The notes: generated from the letters alone by a model not told the origin. 64,000 bases of DNA from Emydura subglobosa (GCA_007922225.1 ML679960.1:5092198-5156197); one strand, 5' to 3'; positions 23,286 to 35,982 are shown, counted from the first letter of the stretch. Numbers and translations: made by a program.

Positions 23286-24944
23286 TGGTGGGGAGAAAGC
23301 TTCCCTTTAGGAAGCTAGCTCCCTGTCCCATCTCCTATGCCCATGGCCCCTGTCCACAATCCTCCCCAGCCCCGGCATCCCTCCCCACCAGCCCTCCTCC
23401 TCTTTTCCATACACCCATTTCCCTGCTTGGCCTCTCCAAGTGGGTTAGATCCTCAGTTGATGTATGTTGATGGAGCCCTATTGAAGTCAATGGAGCTATG
23501 CTGACTTATACAAGCTGAGGATCTGGCTCAGAAAAGTTCTTTAACACACACACCTTAGGTTCTATCCTACCTATGTTTAACAGAGTCACAGATGCCACAA
23601 TTTGTTTAGGAAACAAAAAAACAGAACAGAAAACCTCCCATTTTTACATGTCAGGAAGAAATAAGAGTGCAAAGGCATCTGTTTCGAATCAATCCAACTT
23701 CTCAATCCAATCTTTCCATTTTCTTCAGAGCTGTATCAGGTCTTGATGTCTTGTGTACATACAAAGAGCAGGCAGCTTATGCAAGCTTTTTATATATATC
23801 TATAACTCTGCCTTAACCTTTGTTGGGGCATCTGAGCAGGGTTACTGTTTTGGGGTTTTTTGGTGTTTTTGCCAGTGCTGTCTTGAGCTTGAACAGAACC
23901 TGAATATGAACTCTATTGTGCAAATTACAATTTTACCTTCCAACTACAAAATATACAGTCAATGTGAAGCTTAAAGGAATAAACGCAAGTTGCTATTGTT
24001 AATTATTGTTTGTCAAGAAATTGCATTTTCTCAATGGAATAATCTTATTTTAAAGCCAATGGTGTTTCAGAACAGTAAAACAAACATTTCAGCTCCAATA
24101 CACCATGTTCATACTGAGACTATTTAAAGAACCATTTAAAGTGAGTGACTACTAGTTCAGAAAGGGGTATTTTGCTCAATTTTTTTCAGCGTGTAATTAA
24201 TTCAAGTGTGTTAACAGCTGTGTATCTAAACTCAGTAAGTGGGAGAAATACTACTTCCTTCCACTAACATTACATTTAGTATTTTAGTTGCACCCTGAAA
24301 TAGCTGTAGACTAGAATACTTCTTAAAAGGATGTTCCCATACAAAATTCTCTAAATAAGATGTGCTGTTTCTCTGCTCTTCCTAATTTTATTGTAACAGA
24401 CTCAGAAAACAAGGACTCTTCCCACTCCCCAGCATTTAAAAAAAATATTTTATGTAGCTAAATTATAAATCAAGTTGCCAAACAGTATTATGGAATTTCT
24501 TCAGGAATAAGACACTAATAAATGTAGATATGTCTGAAATCAAAACCTGGATCTGAATCGGACTGTGATCTTTGTTTATGGATTTCTCTGTATAAGGGGT
24601 TGAACCAGAATCCTAGATCAGAAAATCCTCAACCACTAGAAAAAGCTCAGAGCCAGATCTGGATTTTGTGGTTTGAGCTGAAAGGATTTCAAGTTAATTA
24701 CTCCAAAATATCTAATAAATGACAACCAGTTATGTTGAGTATGACGTGTGACGCACACACACATAGTAGGCCATCATTAAGAACATATCATGGCAAATAA
24801 TGACCTACATAAAAAGCAAAAAGTAATGCAGTGATGTTCCCATTTTTGAATTCACCAGAAATAGATTTTCAAAACATCCAAAGGGTGATGAACACATGGA
24901 TCCTATCAAGAGGATGATCCAAATCCATAGAGATTAGTGGAAAA
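23286..24944. other. No recognisable gene
   Basis: C-rich near 23330-23420, then AT-rich. A short amniote-type motif ('agtcaatggagctatgctga') lies near 23488. Nothing else is assignable. Confidence 0.4.
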
Positions 24945-25320
24945 ACTCCCAAAGACTAAGACTACAATATTTAGGTTACTTCCAATGCAATAGGACCAGT
25001 CACTTTACCCCAGGTCAACTGTACCTCAGTTCTCAAACCAAACAGAATGCTTGCAGCCAATCCTGTAATATTAACTCAAGATTTATTAACTAGGAAAGGA
25101 ACAAGAGAATTATTTACATGGTTAAAGCAGGTAAACAAACATACACAAATAAATTACAAAATTAGGTTCCAAAATGTGATAGTAGCTACTATATATGCAA
25201 GCTCTATATATCTGTTTGGGCTAAACCAAACTAAGCAGCTTGGGGTTCCCTGGCTTCTGCTTAGAAATGCTACCCTCTCCAAATTCCAAGCAGCATAGTT
25301 ATAGGTTGAAAGCATTAGTT
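24945..25320 (-). mobile_element. LTR (family A, copy 2), first part
   Basis: Matches the 5' half, on the plus strand, of the LTR at 19482-20540: 'actaggaaaggaacaagag' against 'gctaggaaaaagaaatgtt', then a shared 'ttatttaca', 'taaagca' and 'ccaagcagca'. The outer end appears truncated. It is interrupted at 25320 by another LTR. Confidence 0.6.
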
Positions 25321-26393
25321 TGATATCTGAGAGCAACAGCTATCTGAGACCTAACACACTGAGATCTAACAAATGAGAGCAACAATGATAGCTTAGCATC
25401 CTACTGTCTACTTTGCTGTCAATTAAACATCTTAGTATCCTGGGATTCTAGGGCTGTAATTGTGTTTAAATGCATGTGAAGCATCCTGCTTTAACATTCT
25501 GTAACACCTTGGAGCGTTGTTCGTCAGAACTTACATATGTTTGTTTGGGAACATTCTGAGGCCCTTTTGCTATAACGTAAGTGTCTGATGCCTATCAAGA
25601 ATTCATTTATTGTGTAAATCAAGAAACATCCATTGTAAATAGGCCTCTGTTAATGGCAGTGGAATTCATATTGATTTCCCTGGCATCTGTTTTTTTTCTA
25701 AGATTGTAGTTCATTTAATTATTAGAATGTAATATTTGGTAGGTATGTGATTCCAAATAGTGAATTTGAGAATGTTTTATTAGAAGTAAAAAGTTAGTCT
25801 GTATGACTGAGGAGTGAATGCAGTTTAAATTTGTAAAAGATAAGGAACTGGAGAGGCGGCAGCCCTAAATCTCCATGGCAGCAGGAGGCAGGGAAGATGC
25901 TTTGTTTAAAGTACTTTTTACAACCCAGATGGCCACAGAACGCGGACCATGATAACACCCAAGAACAGGAACAAGACAAAGTGTAAAACAGGAAGGGAAG
26001 GATAACAGAAAAGCTGTCATGTCTGCAACGTCAAGAGTGATTAATAATCACCTCAAATGCCGAGGCAGCATGACATGACAAAATCTACAGACCTACATGG
26101 GAATGGCTCCTCTAAAAATGGAGCGAAGAAATGGCAAACTTTGGGTCTGTTCTGCAAACATCCAGGAACAACGGATTGGCGACCGTCAGAGCCCAGCTCC
26201 ACTCTCATGTTCAGTCCATCTGGCCAGTGGACTGGCTCAAGCAAGTCAGAGGCTGGTAACTATATTCCGCCTACAGAACTGTGTGTGGGGGGGGCAATTG
26301 CTTTTTGAAATTTATGTATTCACAATAAATGCGGCTTATTGCCTTGTCCCCCTGAATAAGATCCTGCTGTTTATTTCATTTATAAGTATAACA
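25321..26393 (+). mobile_element. Solo LTR (family B) nested in the family A LTR
   Basis: 1,073 bp runs from TGATATCT to GTATAACA. The flanks are tagtt (25316-25320) and tagtg (26394-26398), a 4-of-5 match. Family A sequence resumes immediately after it. A polyadenylation signal AATAAA lies at about 26325, some 70 bp before the end, as expected for R-U5. A start at 25800 (TGTATGAC, flank tagtc) is a weaker alternative. No internal genes. Confidence 0.6.
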
Positions 26394-26892
26394 TAGTGAC
26401 AGTTCCTTGTCAGGCATTTTTATTCCCTTCCCCCAGAGCTCAAGATCCTGGGATGAGTTCACATGCAGGTCGCCTCTTCAGGAGGGTGTGGTGGAGGGAG
26501 GGCAATCATTAAAGTCTGTCTTTTGGTGTTTCACAGTGGCTCATTTGGTTTCGTAGCCCTTCTTGTGCACAGAACCAGCACTTTACACTAATTAATTAAT
26601 GCTTCCTTCCTCTATGGTGAGTTTCACAATTACAGAAGTTTACATTGTAAACACCCAATATAAACCTTGTACCGTGGGCTGCAGATGTCATAAGTGAGAT
26701 CAATGCATGCAGCATCCTACGAGCATTTCATAAAATCTAAACACTAAAAATACATTCTTATCAACTTACCATCCATTTTTAACCGTACTAATGCACAGGT
26801 AAGCCAGACAGGTTATTAGTTATGCATTTGTCAGTGTTCAGTGAGGTGTAGGGGCCTTGACATGAGGTGAAACCTGGTCTGCCAGCGTCACA
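26394..26892 (-). mobile_element. LTR (family A, copy 2), second part
   Basis: Matches 20090-20540. Shared blocks are 'ggtgagtttcacaatta', 'aatgc' runs, 'gagcatttca', 'tatgcatttgt' and the terminal 'ctgccagcgtcaca'. In element orientation this is the LTR start TGTGACGCTGG. Confidence 0.65.
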
Positions 26893-27811
26893 CCTAGGTG
26901 CCAATTTTCAAAAATATCAAAACTTTTCTAGATTCTAAGCATCAGAAAGCAATAGGACCAAAATTGTCAAACTTGGGTATCTCAAGGTAAGGCCCTTAAG
27001 AACTAGCCTAATTGAGTGTGGTGGGTACTCAGCATCTTTTGGGGTGTGGTGGGGCACAAAACCACCCACATATAGAAACAGTAATTGAACCACAAACTTG
27101 CTGGGCAAAATTGAAATCTCATTCCAAGCACCTGGACTGGATGGTTAAGGAAATAAATATTTAAGAATGGGGGCATTTCTGAAAACTGATTAGGTGATTT
27201 GGTTGCAGCACCAGTCTCATTGTATTACACAGCATCAAGTCACATTTGCTCACATAATATGACTAATGTACCTTGTCATGACTTATTATAACAAAGTACC
27301 TCTTCAGAAGCTGAGGCACTGGGGACCATCAGTATCCCCCTCCCCCCTCCTTTTTTTGCATAGTGAAGACAGGATTGTTTTTTATCCTCGAAGGCAATCA
27401 AATCAGACATTTGTAACTTGAATTTTTCAGTAAATGGCTTTATAGCTAGGCATATAAATTCTACCTGCTCTTGGGTGAGTGACTAAATACTGTATTAGCC
27501 ATGAGCCAGTTTTATGAAACATCATTTGGCATATCTCATGGACTGCAGTGAACTGAGGCCTACATTTAAAGTTGACTTTGGCCAGAATTTTTGCTATAAC
27601 TTATCATAAAGTGCATAAACTCATTTGCAAATCTTTCCCGATCTTTGGTTTTCTCTGTACTGCCACACACACTGTCATGTGATCATGACAATCTGCTTTC
27701 TAGTTTTTTGGAGACTCTTCTTAACCAGAGCCAGATATCCCTGTGCCAGCTATGGTGTAATATCCATCGTCTGGACAAAAATCACAATTTGGGAACTGTT
27801 CCCATAGGTAA
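26893..27811. other. No recognisable gene
   Basis: Contains a short amniote-type word cluster near 26890-27030 ('ggtgccaattttcaaaaa', 'gggtactcagcatctttt'). Otherwise nothing assignable. Confidence 0.35.
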
Positions 27812-27872
27812 GGCAGGTGCTTAACTTTACATGAGCAAGTAGTCCCATTGAAGGCAATGGCACTACTTACAT
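27812..27872. repeat. Short palindromic amniote-type repeat, copy 2
   Basis: The arms 'tgagcaagtagtcccattga' and 'aatggcactacttaca' are roughly complementary. Compare 5033-5112 and 62912-63010. Confidence 0.4.
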
Positions 27873-27894
27873 ATCTAAAGTTCTTCATGATCAT

Positions 27895-28130
27895 GGGCAT
27901 CTACATGGCAATTGGAAATTATGATCACAGCATGTGTAGACATACCTGAGCTGAGTAACCATAGCTGCATGGTCAGTGGCATTGGCTTGCTATACCCACC
28001 CAGGATGCTGGTTTGTGCTTGAGCTGCCGTTTCCTGTGATACCGTGGCTTCACTGCTATTGTTTCTCGAGCTAGCTTTACAAGAACACCAACTCAAAGCA
28101 GCCCAGACTCTGTCAGAACAACAGATGCAC
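27895..28130. mobile_element. MITE-like fragment
   Basis: Contains the 'gtgtagacatacctgagct' block, with partly inverted counterparts ('gctattgtttctcgagctag'), that I recognise from a common palindromic reptilian DNA element. It ends abruptly where a CR1 fragment begins. Confidence 0.4.
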
Positions 28131-28541
28131 AAGACTTATGAGGAGAGGCTGAGGGAACTAGACTTGTTTAGTCTGCAAAAGAGAAGAATGAGGGGGGATT
28201 TGATAGCAGCCTTTAACTACCTGAAGGGGGTTCCAGGGAGGATGGAGCCATGCTGTTATCAATGGTAGTAGATAACAGAACAAGGAGCAATGGTCTCAAG
28301 TTGCAGTGGGGAGGTCTAGATTGGATATTAGGAAAAAGTTTTTCACTAGGAGGGTGGTGAAGCACTGGAATGGGTTACCTAGGGAGGTGGTGGAATCTCC
28401 CTCTTTAGAGGTTTTTAAGCTGCGGCTTGACAAAGCCCTGGCTGGGATGATTTAGCTGAGGTTAGTCCTGCTTTGAGCAGGGGGTTGGACTAGATGATCT
28501 CCTGAGGTCCCTTCCAACTCTAATCTTCTATGATTCTATGC
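28131..28541 (+). mobile_element. CR1 LINE 3' end
   Basis: Sense copy of the last part of ORF2 plus the 3' UTR. The protein reads [20 protein letters not shown], then [11 protein letters not shown], followed by frameshifts. The coding end is 'gctgggatgatttagctg', where the consensus stop TAG is intact, and the DNA ends with the tctatgattctatg repeat. It is strongly 5'-truncated and close in sequence to the antisense copy at 35192. Confidence 0.85.
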
Positions 28542-28544
28542 AAA

Positions 28545-29240
28545 ACTTGCAGACATATCTCCACTGCTACTCTGATCAACACACCCCACAACACACTTTT
28601 CAACATCCATGGGGCCCACTCATGCCTATCACAATATGAGATGTATTTTATCCAGGACACTAAATGCCCAAACTACTATGTGAGTGAAACCAAACAATGA
28701 CTTCACTCTCAGATGAACCTTCCCAGGAAAATAATAAAAGACAAAAACATCATATCACCTGTTGTGAACACTTTTCACAAATTATCCACTCTACATCTGA
28801 CCTTTCAGTCTTCATCCTCAAAGGAAACCTGCACAACACTTTCAAAAGATGAACCTGTGAGCTTAAATTAATAACTCTGCTAGAAACTGAAAATCATGGC
28901 TGAAGAGACACACTGGATTTATGGCATATTAAACATTCTATTAACAACCTGCCCCCATCCTCCGCTGCTTCTCCCACTCCACCCTTTCCTTCCTATGGCT
29001 GGAGGGATATTAATGGGCCATTTCTCCTTGAATGGGCCCTTGATATGTGTGTTAACTACTTATGCTAAACAATGTGTTCCACCGTTTTTAGCAGTGACAC
29101 ACTGAGCAAGTTTCTCAGGCATGAAAAGCTCTGTGTAAGCTCAAAGCTTGCCTCTCTCCCTAAGTTGGTCCAATAAAAGATATTACCTCACTCACTTTGT
29201 CTTCCTAGTATCATGGGACCAACATGGCTACAAAACCATT
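28545..29240 (+). mobile_element. Penelope-like element, 3' part (family 2)
   Basis: Translation in shifting frames gives MRCILSRTLNAQTTM followed by a SETKQ block, which aligns with the Cys-containing GIY-YIG region of a second PLE family. Then come LTFQSSSSKETCTT and ETHWIYGI. The 3' UTR ends with 'ggtccaataaaagatatt' and 'gggaccaacatggctaca'. Several stops are present and the RT domain is absent. A CR1 3' end abuts it upstream. Confidence 0.65.
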
Positions 29241-30770
29241 TCATACAGAGAATAGTCAACATTCATTTTAACTACTTATAAGAAAGAAATCAAATACCAT
29301 GGATGCCCAAATCATATACATCAGTAAATGAAATACAATGCTATTTTGGCTTTCATGTACCTTCTGCAAAACAGATGCTGTTTTAATTATAGTTGGACAT
29401 ATTTTCTCATCAGTATATTGGCAGACAGTATGAATATTCAGAGTAATGTATTAGAGGATTTTGGCTCAATTTTATAAATCAACCCCTGACCAATTTTATA
29501 TACCTACCTGCCTATCACAGATACTGTTTTATAGTGATTTATTGTAATAGGTTGGGGCAGCTGGAACAGAGGCTAGAATGAATTTTATTTTCAATAGGTT
29601 CTCAATTTGACTTCTAACAAGTTGCTTGGATATTTGAGATATGCATTTGAAGGTAAGCAAATTAAATAAAATAGGATTCTAATGAAAAGCTATTTTAAAG
29701 AAAATGTTGGACATCTTCACTACTCCAGTGAAAAAAAACTGTAGGAAGCATTTGTTATATGATCTCCTTTTGTTCTCAGTATAGTCAATTTGTGTATTTT
29801 TTTCAGAGGTTATCTCTAGGCAAATGTCAGTTGATCACATGAAGAGGTTAAAAAAAAGATTTGTCATTTTGATTTGGGTTTATAGGAGAATGGCTGCCCA
29901 GTTTTGATGTTTGCAGTTATTTCTTGTCACGTGCTTTAGAGGAAGACAGTGAAAACATAGGTGCATACAAACATTATACTAAAACTCCTAGCTTCTAGAA
30001 TGGTGGGTACATCTAATCATTTACTGGCTTTGTACTGCAACCTATTAACATATTACCTGAGCACCTAACGTGTGAAAAAAACCACAATATGCTGCTGTTT
30101 TAATAGTAAAACTAAAGTCCAGAACTGATTATAGGCAAGACTATTAACTGATGACCCATGTTAATTATACCATTCTGATGGAATTTCAGGAGTTTTTTAA
30201 ACTTAGGAAATTACACACACAAAAAAGCAAATTTAAAGAACATTAAGGTTGCAAAATCAATTACTGAAGAATAGAGCTTGGTGAATTTTTTGCATGCTAT
30301 TTTTGGAGAAAAACTGCAGATTTGGCAACCCAAAAACATAGTCTGGATTAATGCTTGTTTTGCCGTTATCTTAGCCAAAAACCTAAAGACATTCTGAAAA
30401 AAAAAATTAAAATTAAACATTTTTTTGGTTCAAAACTTCCTCTAATCTTATTTAAAAATAAATTAAAAAAAAAAATAAAAGTGATCAAAATTGAACAAAA
30501 ATCCTGAAAAAAATTAATTGAGAAAACCAAGATTTCTGTTTTGAGTCAACCAGAAGCTAACTCCCTTCCCCGACCTCTTGGGTTCAGCCACTGAACTGAG
30601 AAGTCAATTTTTTGCTCAGTTAGTAATTTATAGGTAGAGCTGAGGTCAACTGGAGCTGTGCTTTGAACACAGGAAATGCCTTATACTGCTATGAACTCTG
30701 GGGGGGAAAAGGTGATATCCTAGGTGACTGGTGGGCACCCATAATTAGTAGATACTTTTGAGCTTAATCT
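29241..30770. other. No recognisable feature
   Basis: AT-rich. The A-rich stretch at 30395-30520 is simple in composition. No coding signature. Confidence 0.4.
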
Positions 30771-30880
30771 ATATGTCTCAGTTCCTGATCTGTAAATTAA
30801 GGATTACAACTCCACCCTATCTCTCAGGCTGTTGTGAAGATTAGTTAAGCTCTCAGATATTATAATAAAACACCTTAGAA
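30771..30880 (+). repeat. MIR (CORE-SINE) fragment
   Basis: MIR-like words appear in the right order: 'tctcagttcctgatctgtaa', then 'ctctcaggctgttgtgaag'. The head is missing and the match is diverged. Confidence 0.5.
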
Positions 30881-31704
30881 AAGCCCATGAGCAAAAAATA
30901 ATTCTGTCTTCAGAAGAAGGTTTGAATAGTGGACAATAAATAAGGCCTTGGGCCATACATTGAACAGTGAGTAGAAACATTAATAAAAGTTGCTCATTAA
31001 GTTAGCTTTCTCCATTCTATACACTGAACGAGGCAGGTATTCTATGGAAAAAAGTGTATATGATGCAATTAAGGAGTATATCATAATGCACGTGCAGAAA
31101 GGGGACAAATTAAAGCTGAATACTTAATTCTGGCATTTCCTAACTTTTGAGCACTTGACTCTGCATCCTTAATGTTCTTTTAACTTTTTTTGGGGTTTAA
31201 TATACATAAAAGTTAAAGTACAGCACAAGTAAGTGGTGATAGTGGAGAGAAAAGGGTTTTTGTTACTGATTATATAGTATGGGAATAAATGAAAACCATC
31301 ATGTTAATGAGAGTGTTTCATGAGTCTCAGTCTAGTCCTTGAAATACCACAGGCTTGACCTGACAGGGGCAGAGGTGGTTCCAGCTAATTTACCCCAGAA
31401 GAGATGAGTACTCTTTTACCAAAAACAGTGATTTGTTGGTTTGTTTCTTTGAAAGCTAAGGGCTTAATTTTTCATTTGCCTATGATCACGTCATGCAGAA
31501 AAATGAAACAGACACATGGATGGATTTTAAAAGTCACATGGCCACAACTTTATTAATTTCCTAACTTAAGTGGTGGGGAGGCTACACCCACCAAAATACC
31601 AGGCATTTATTTTGATCTAATGCTGTTAAGTGGCCAGCATGTCCAATAACCAATATTCAGCCTAATCCCTAGGGTTCAGCCCTTATACCTACTCAGGTAC
31701 AATC
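30881..31704. other. No recognisable feature
   Basis: AT-rich sequence without assignable content. Confidence 0.4.
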
Positions 31705-31712
31705 TACACATG

Positions 31713-32210
31713 TAGGGTGACCACACATCCCTAATTGGGCAGGTCACTCCTTGTTCCAGGCTGAATGACTCTGGGACAGGATTTGTTCTGGATTCCCTGG
31801 GCACTGCTCCATTCAGGGGCAGTGCCAGCCTCTTGCTGATGGGGCAGAGGGGACTGAGTTGTGCCTTAGTGCCATCTCTCCACGAGGCCATACCCCCTGC
31901 TCCTGCTATCCCCCCCTCCGAGGCCGTGCTCCTGGCCAGACCAGAAGTCGGAGCTGGCGGTAATAAGAAACACCCAGGGAGCCCAGACCACTGTGGGGAG
32001 CCCGGACCCTGCACGTACCCTGGACAGCGTGTGGCTGCTCTTGGTCACCCCAGTCCCCCACCCAGAGCAGGTGGTGGGCCTGGGGATCCCCAAAAATGGG
32101 CCGGCTGTCCTGGGTGACTATTTTAGTGGCTGGCTCTAACTCCAGCCTGGCCAGGGGGCAGGGCTCCTGCATGTGTCCCGTTTTTGGATTTTGAAAAGGT
32201 AATCACCCTA
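31713..32210. mobile_element. hAT-like non-autonomous element, GC-rich
   Basis: 498 bp with inverted ends TAGGGTGACC on the left and aatCACCCTA on the right. It is flanked by tacacatg (31705-31712) and tgcacatg (32211-32218), which match at 7 of 8 positions. The interior is markedly more GC-rich than its surroundings, which creates several overlapping open frames on both strands. None has a recognisable domain, so I treat them as composition effects. No transposase is present. Confidence 0.65.
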
Positions 32211-32218
32211 TGCACATG

Positions 32219-32700
32219 CTCTAGCCCAGAGCAGCTAAGTCTGCTCCTCTCCCCCTCCTCTTTGGGTTCCAGGAGTATCTTCCCCCAGCTCCTCCAATCA
32301 AGTATCCTCTTCCCCCTCACTGATGTCATTTTAGTATGTTAAAAGAATTTCAAATACCCTTTGACAGATCCAGCTTGGCACTCCCTACTAGTCACCCACC
32401 AGATTGCTGTGTAGGCCAGCCATTTGTCTTGTTTTAAGCTGAATAGTCCTGTTTTTGTGTGGTTTTTCCCCTCTCTGTTATGAATATAAAACTAGACATG
32501 GTTATGCCTAGTCACATCACCTGGAGGATTCCATTTTACAGAGCACCCCGAGCCCACTGTGCACATGAGGGCACAGGACAGGGCAGGTGGGGTGCTCTTG
32601 AAAAACTCAACCTAGTACCTTTTAGTCTTCACGAGTCAGTATCAGGAAATAAACCAAAGGAAAAGCAGTACTGCCGCCTGCTATATGGCTGGCACAGACG
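32219..32700. other. No recognisable feature
   Basis: Nothing that I can assign to a gene or known element. Confidence 0.35.
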
Positions 32701-33420
32701 AGTTAAAACCAAGGGCTCTTAGCTTAAAGCTTTACTTTATTGGTCTCCAGAAATTCCCACTGGCATTATCTTTACCGGAAGTCTCCATTTATTAGCCTTA
32801 AGCACATGCAAATACAATAGGTGGTTAGAGTACTCTAAAACTTGATAGTTACCCCACAAGTCTGAGGCAGTCTTCAAGTGAATCAGTCAGAGTTTCAGAT
32901 GACCAGTCCTTCTGTCTCTGCCTGGAGATCTTTTCAGTGCGTCCAGGAAGTGATCCACCTGACTCAGACTCGCCACCACATTCTTATACCCCTAAAGTTA
33001 GAGATGTATCAATCAAAAGAATGTTACATCATAGCCAACCAAACAAATCAATCACTGGGCAAAAGCAGAAGCTACAGAGACATGTCACTAAATATTATAT
33101 TATATATATAGTTAAGCAAGCTATCCCCTGTCCCCTCCCCTCCCCCTGTTTGCCTAGTTCTGCTAAATTTCCGCAAACGCCTGAAAGTGGCTAAAAGAAG
33201 CAAACAGAATAATGGATAGTCCGTCCCAATAACCGACAGTGGCTTGGACACCTGGCTGGTTGCTAAATTGCCCCTGTACAATGACAGCAACAGAAAAATG
33301 GCCTACCACAAGAGAGCATGCTCTCACCAACATCTACAAAAAATGATTAACTGATCCATCTCAGCACAAGAATTTTTATATCTATGAGTCACTGTCCAAG
33401 CCAAGTATCTCATCCAACCT
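32701..33420 (-). mobile_element. Probable antisense LTR
   Basis: The texture resembles reptilian retroviral-type LTRs read antisense: 'aaagctttactttattggtc' at the start, then a mixed middle with a short TA run at 33100-33112. The ends and target duplication were not identified, and no gag, pol or env remnant was seen. Confidence 0.3.
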
Positions 33421-34981
33421 GAATCTATGTTAACATCAGTGGTCTCTGGGCTATCAGTCTATTATACCAAAAACCAAATTGCATGACAACCCAGCCAAAT
33501 CAAATATGGTACTGAACTATCAGATGGAAGAGAGTTATATATATATATATAGTTTTGATATAAGTTCATTGAAGTCTCTCTGTAAATACTATATTTAATC
33601 AGTCTGCCTTTTTGTTTGTTCCTTTTTCCACTTCATTCTGTACTTTTGTTAGTTGCATATGTTACTTCTTCCTACATTTCATTCAATACCTGTGTATCCC
33701 AGGGAACCTTTATACTTAGATTTCTTATATATATATATATAAATATATATCAGCAATGAAGGATTTATTACTTTCAGTGGATTTGCAGATAACTTATTTC
33801 TTCTCGTTACTGCAGATTTATTCTGTAACTCAAAGTTTCATCTGTTCAGAGTATAAATTCCTCCCTGAGAGTGGATTGATAAGTGTGTTAACCTTTTTAT
33901 TCTGTGCAACTATAACATAGGATATTCCCTGGAGAAATACAAGAAAAGGATGCAATTTGAAGTAATATAAATGTCTAATCTCACCAATATATCTTTAAGA
34001 TTATTACCTCTTTTTTAGATAACGAACAGGGGGAAGCTGAAAATGGTGTTTTAAAGTTATCACTACTTGAAAGTAAACTCCCATGTTTCCGCATGACAGA
34101 TTTTTCTTTTACCAGGTAAGGTGAAAAGTAGCTATAAACACTTGAAAATTGTTTTGTTTTTTTCCTGTGTGGATAGATCTTGTCTCTCAAAACCAGAGAA
34201 TATTTTACTTCTCCATTCCCCCTGCATTTCCATGGACTCTTACTCATTCTGTTTTGCATAGACTTCGAGAAGTAGCATTTCTTAAGGCTTTCTTCTTGAA
34301 ATGCTCTTTTATTAATTATTATAAATCAAAAACATGTTCACTTCCAGCAATTACCATATTCCTTTACTTAATTTTAGCTTTGAGAAGTTAATGATCTCAC
34401 TTTTACATGATTTTTTGATCACAGCAAATGAGTGAACAAGATTCATTTCATTTAAACAATCATAAGATCATGAATTTCTATTGATTGTGGCTATATCTCT
34501 ACTTACAGAGTCATGTAGAGTACATAGACTGCATGTCTCCCTAGCAGGGGTATAAATAAAAGTGCAGATAGTGTAAAGGAATGCTAGACTTCATTATAAT
34601 GTTCAGCTGCAAGGTGGTAGTATGTGTAACACACCTTATCAGAAGGTAACAGATTTACCTGGCAGTAATGGATCTTATGGAGAACACATCTTGTTTATCC
34701 TTCTATAATGTAAGCTCTGTAACCAGTCCATATCTGGTATAGGAGCTTGATCTGCTAGTAGCAGTGTTGCAGCTTACTGTGTAAAAGGAGTACATGACAA
34801 ATGGAAAGACATTGCTTAGGCAAGTAGAGTAAAAACACACCAGAACCTTAAAGTATATTCCCTACACTATGTACCCTAGATGCCCAAGTAGTGCCTCCCA
34901 GGTTTAAACTGCTACTTTTAGCAGTGTAGTGTCCCGCTGTCTCCCTGCTGCCGGAGCCTTTCCCCACTGCATATAGCTACA
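33421..34981. other. AT-rich with TA microsatellites
   Basis: Short (TA)n runs at 33536-33551 and 33726-33750. No gene or element otherwise. Confidence 0.5.
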
Positions 34982-35191
34982 CACTACAGCAGTGATACTC
35001 AGACTGAGGCTTGGGAGCCACAAGTGTTTCTTTAATGTGTCTCCTGTGGCTCTTTGCAGCACATATAAAAATACTGTGATTTAATTATTAACCAGTCTAA
35101 GTTATTAACTAATCCAGATGTTTTACTAGGTTATTACCCAATTGTAGTTGAGAAAATAATACTACTTGGTCAGTCATTTTGCTGTGTGAAT

Positions 35192-35982
35192 AATCATAGA
35201 ATCATAGAATATTAGAGTTGGAAGGGACCTCAGGAGGTCATCTAGTCCAATCCCCTGCTCAAAGCAGGACTAACCTCAGCTGTATCATCCCAGCCAGGGC
35301 TTTGTCAAGCCGCAGCTTAAAAACCTCTAAAGAGGGAGATTCCACCACCTCCCTAGGTAACCCATTCCACTGCTTCACCACCCTCCTAGTGAAAAACTTT
35401 TTCCTAATGTCCAACCTAGACCTCCCCAACTGCAACTTGAGACCGTTGCTCCTTGTTCTGTCATCTGCCACCACCGAGAACAGCCTAGTCCCATCCCCCC
35501 TGGAACCCCCTTTCAAGTAGTTAAAGGCTGCTATCAAATCCCCCCTCATTCTTCTCTTTTGCAGACTAAACAAGCCCAGTTCCTTTAGCCTCTCCTCATA
35601 AATCCTGTGCTCCAGCCCCCTAATCATTTTTGTTGCCCTCCGCTGTACTCTCTCCAACTTGTCTACATCCTTTTTGTAGTGGGGGGCCCAAAACTGGACA
35701 CAATATTCTAAATGCGGCCTCACCAATGCCGAATAGAGGGGAATAATCACTTCCTGCGTCCTGCTGGCAATGCTCCTCCTAATGCAGCCCAATATGCTAT
35801 TAGCCTTCTTGACAACCAGGGCACATTGCTGACTCATATCCAGCTTTTTATCCACTGTTACCCCCAGGTCCTTTTCTGCAGAACTGCTGCCTAGCTCGTC
35901 GGTCCCCAGTCTATAGCTGTGCATGGGATTCTTCCTTCCTAAGTGGAGGACTCTGCACTTTCCTTTGTTGAACCTCATTTGA
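35192..35982 (-). mobile_element. Young CR1 LINE fragment inside the hAT element
   Basis: 5'-truncated CR1 with an intact 3' end: the complement of tctatgattctatgatt at 35192, then the 3' UTR, then 239 open codons. It is the best preserved CR1 in the window. It lacks the endonuclease and the catalytic half of the RT. Confidence 0.9.
35259..35978 (-). pseudogene. CR1 ORF2 C-terminal fragment, stop-codon readthrough
   Basis: 239 uninterrupted codons begin [14 protein letters not shown] and pass through [50 protein letters not shown] and [20 protein letters not shown] to [11 protein letters not shown]. This is the RT thumb and C-terminal region of CR1. The catalytic FADD block lies upstream of the truncation. 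The family stop after AGMI (TAG in the copy at 28131-28541) has become CAG here, so the frame runs seven residues further (QLRLVLL). The first Met is internal to the native protein. It is not expected to be functional. Confidence 0.85.

Noticed and set aside
25800..26393. Alternative start for the family B LTR at 25800
   Set aside because: The flank tagtc also matches 4 of 5, but family A homology ends near 25320, so the inserted block must begin there.
31676..32329. Cluster of 70-110-codon frames on both strands
   Set aside because: They coincide with the GC-rich hAT-like element and cross its boundaries. No protein motif.
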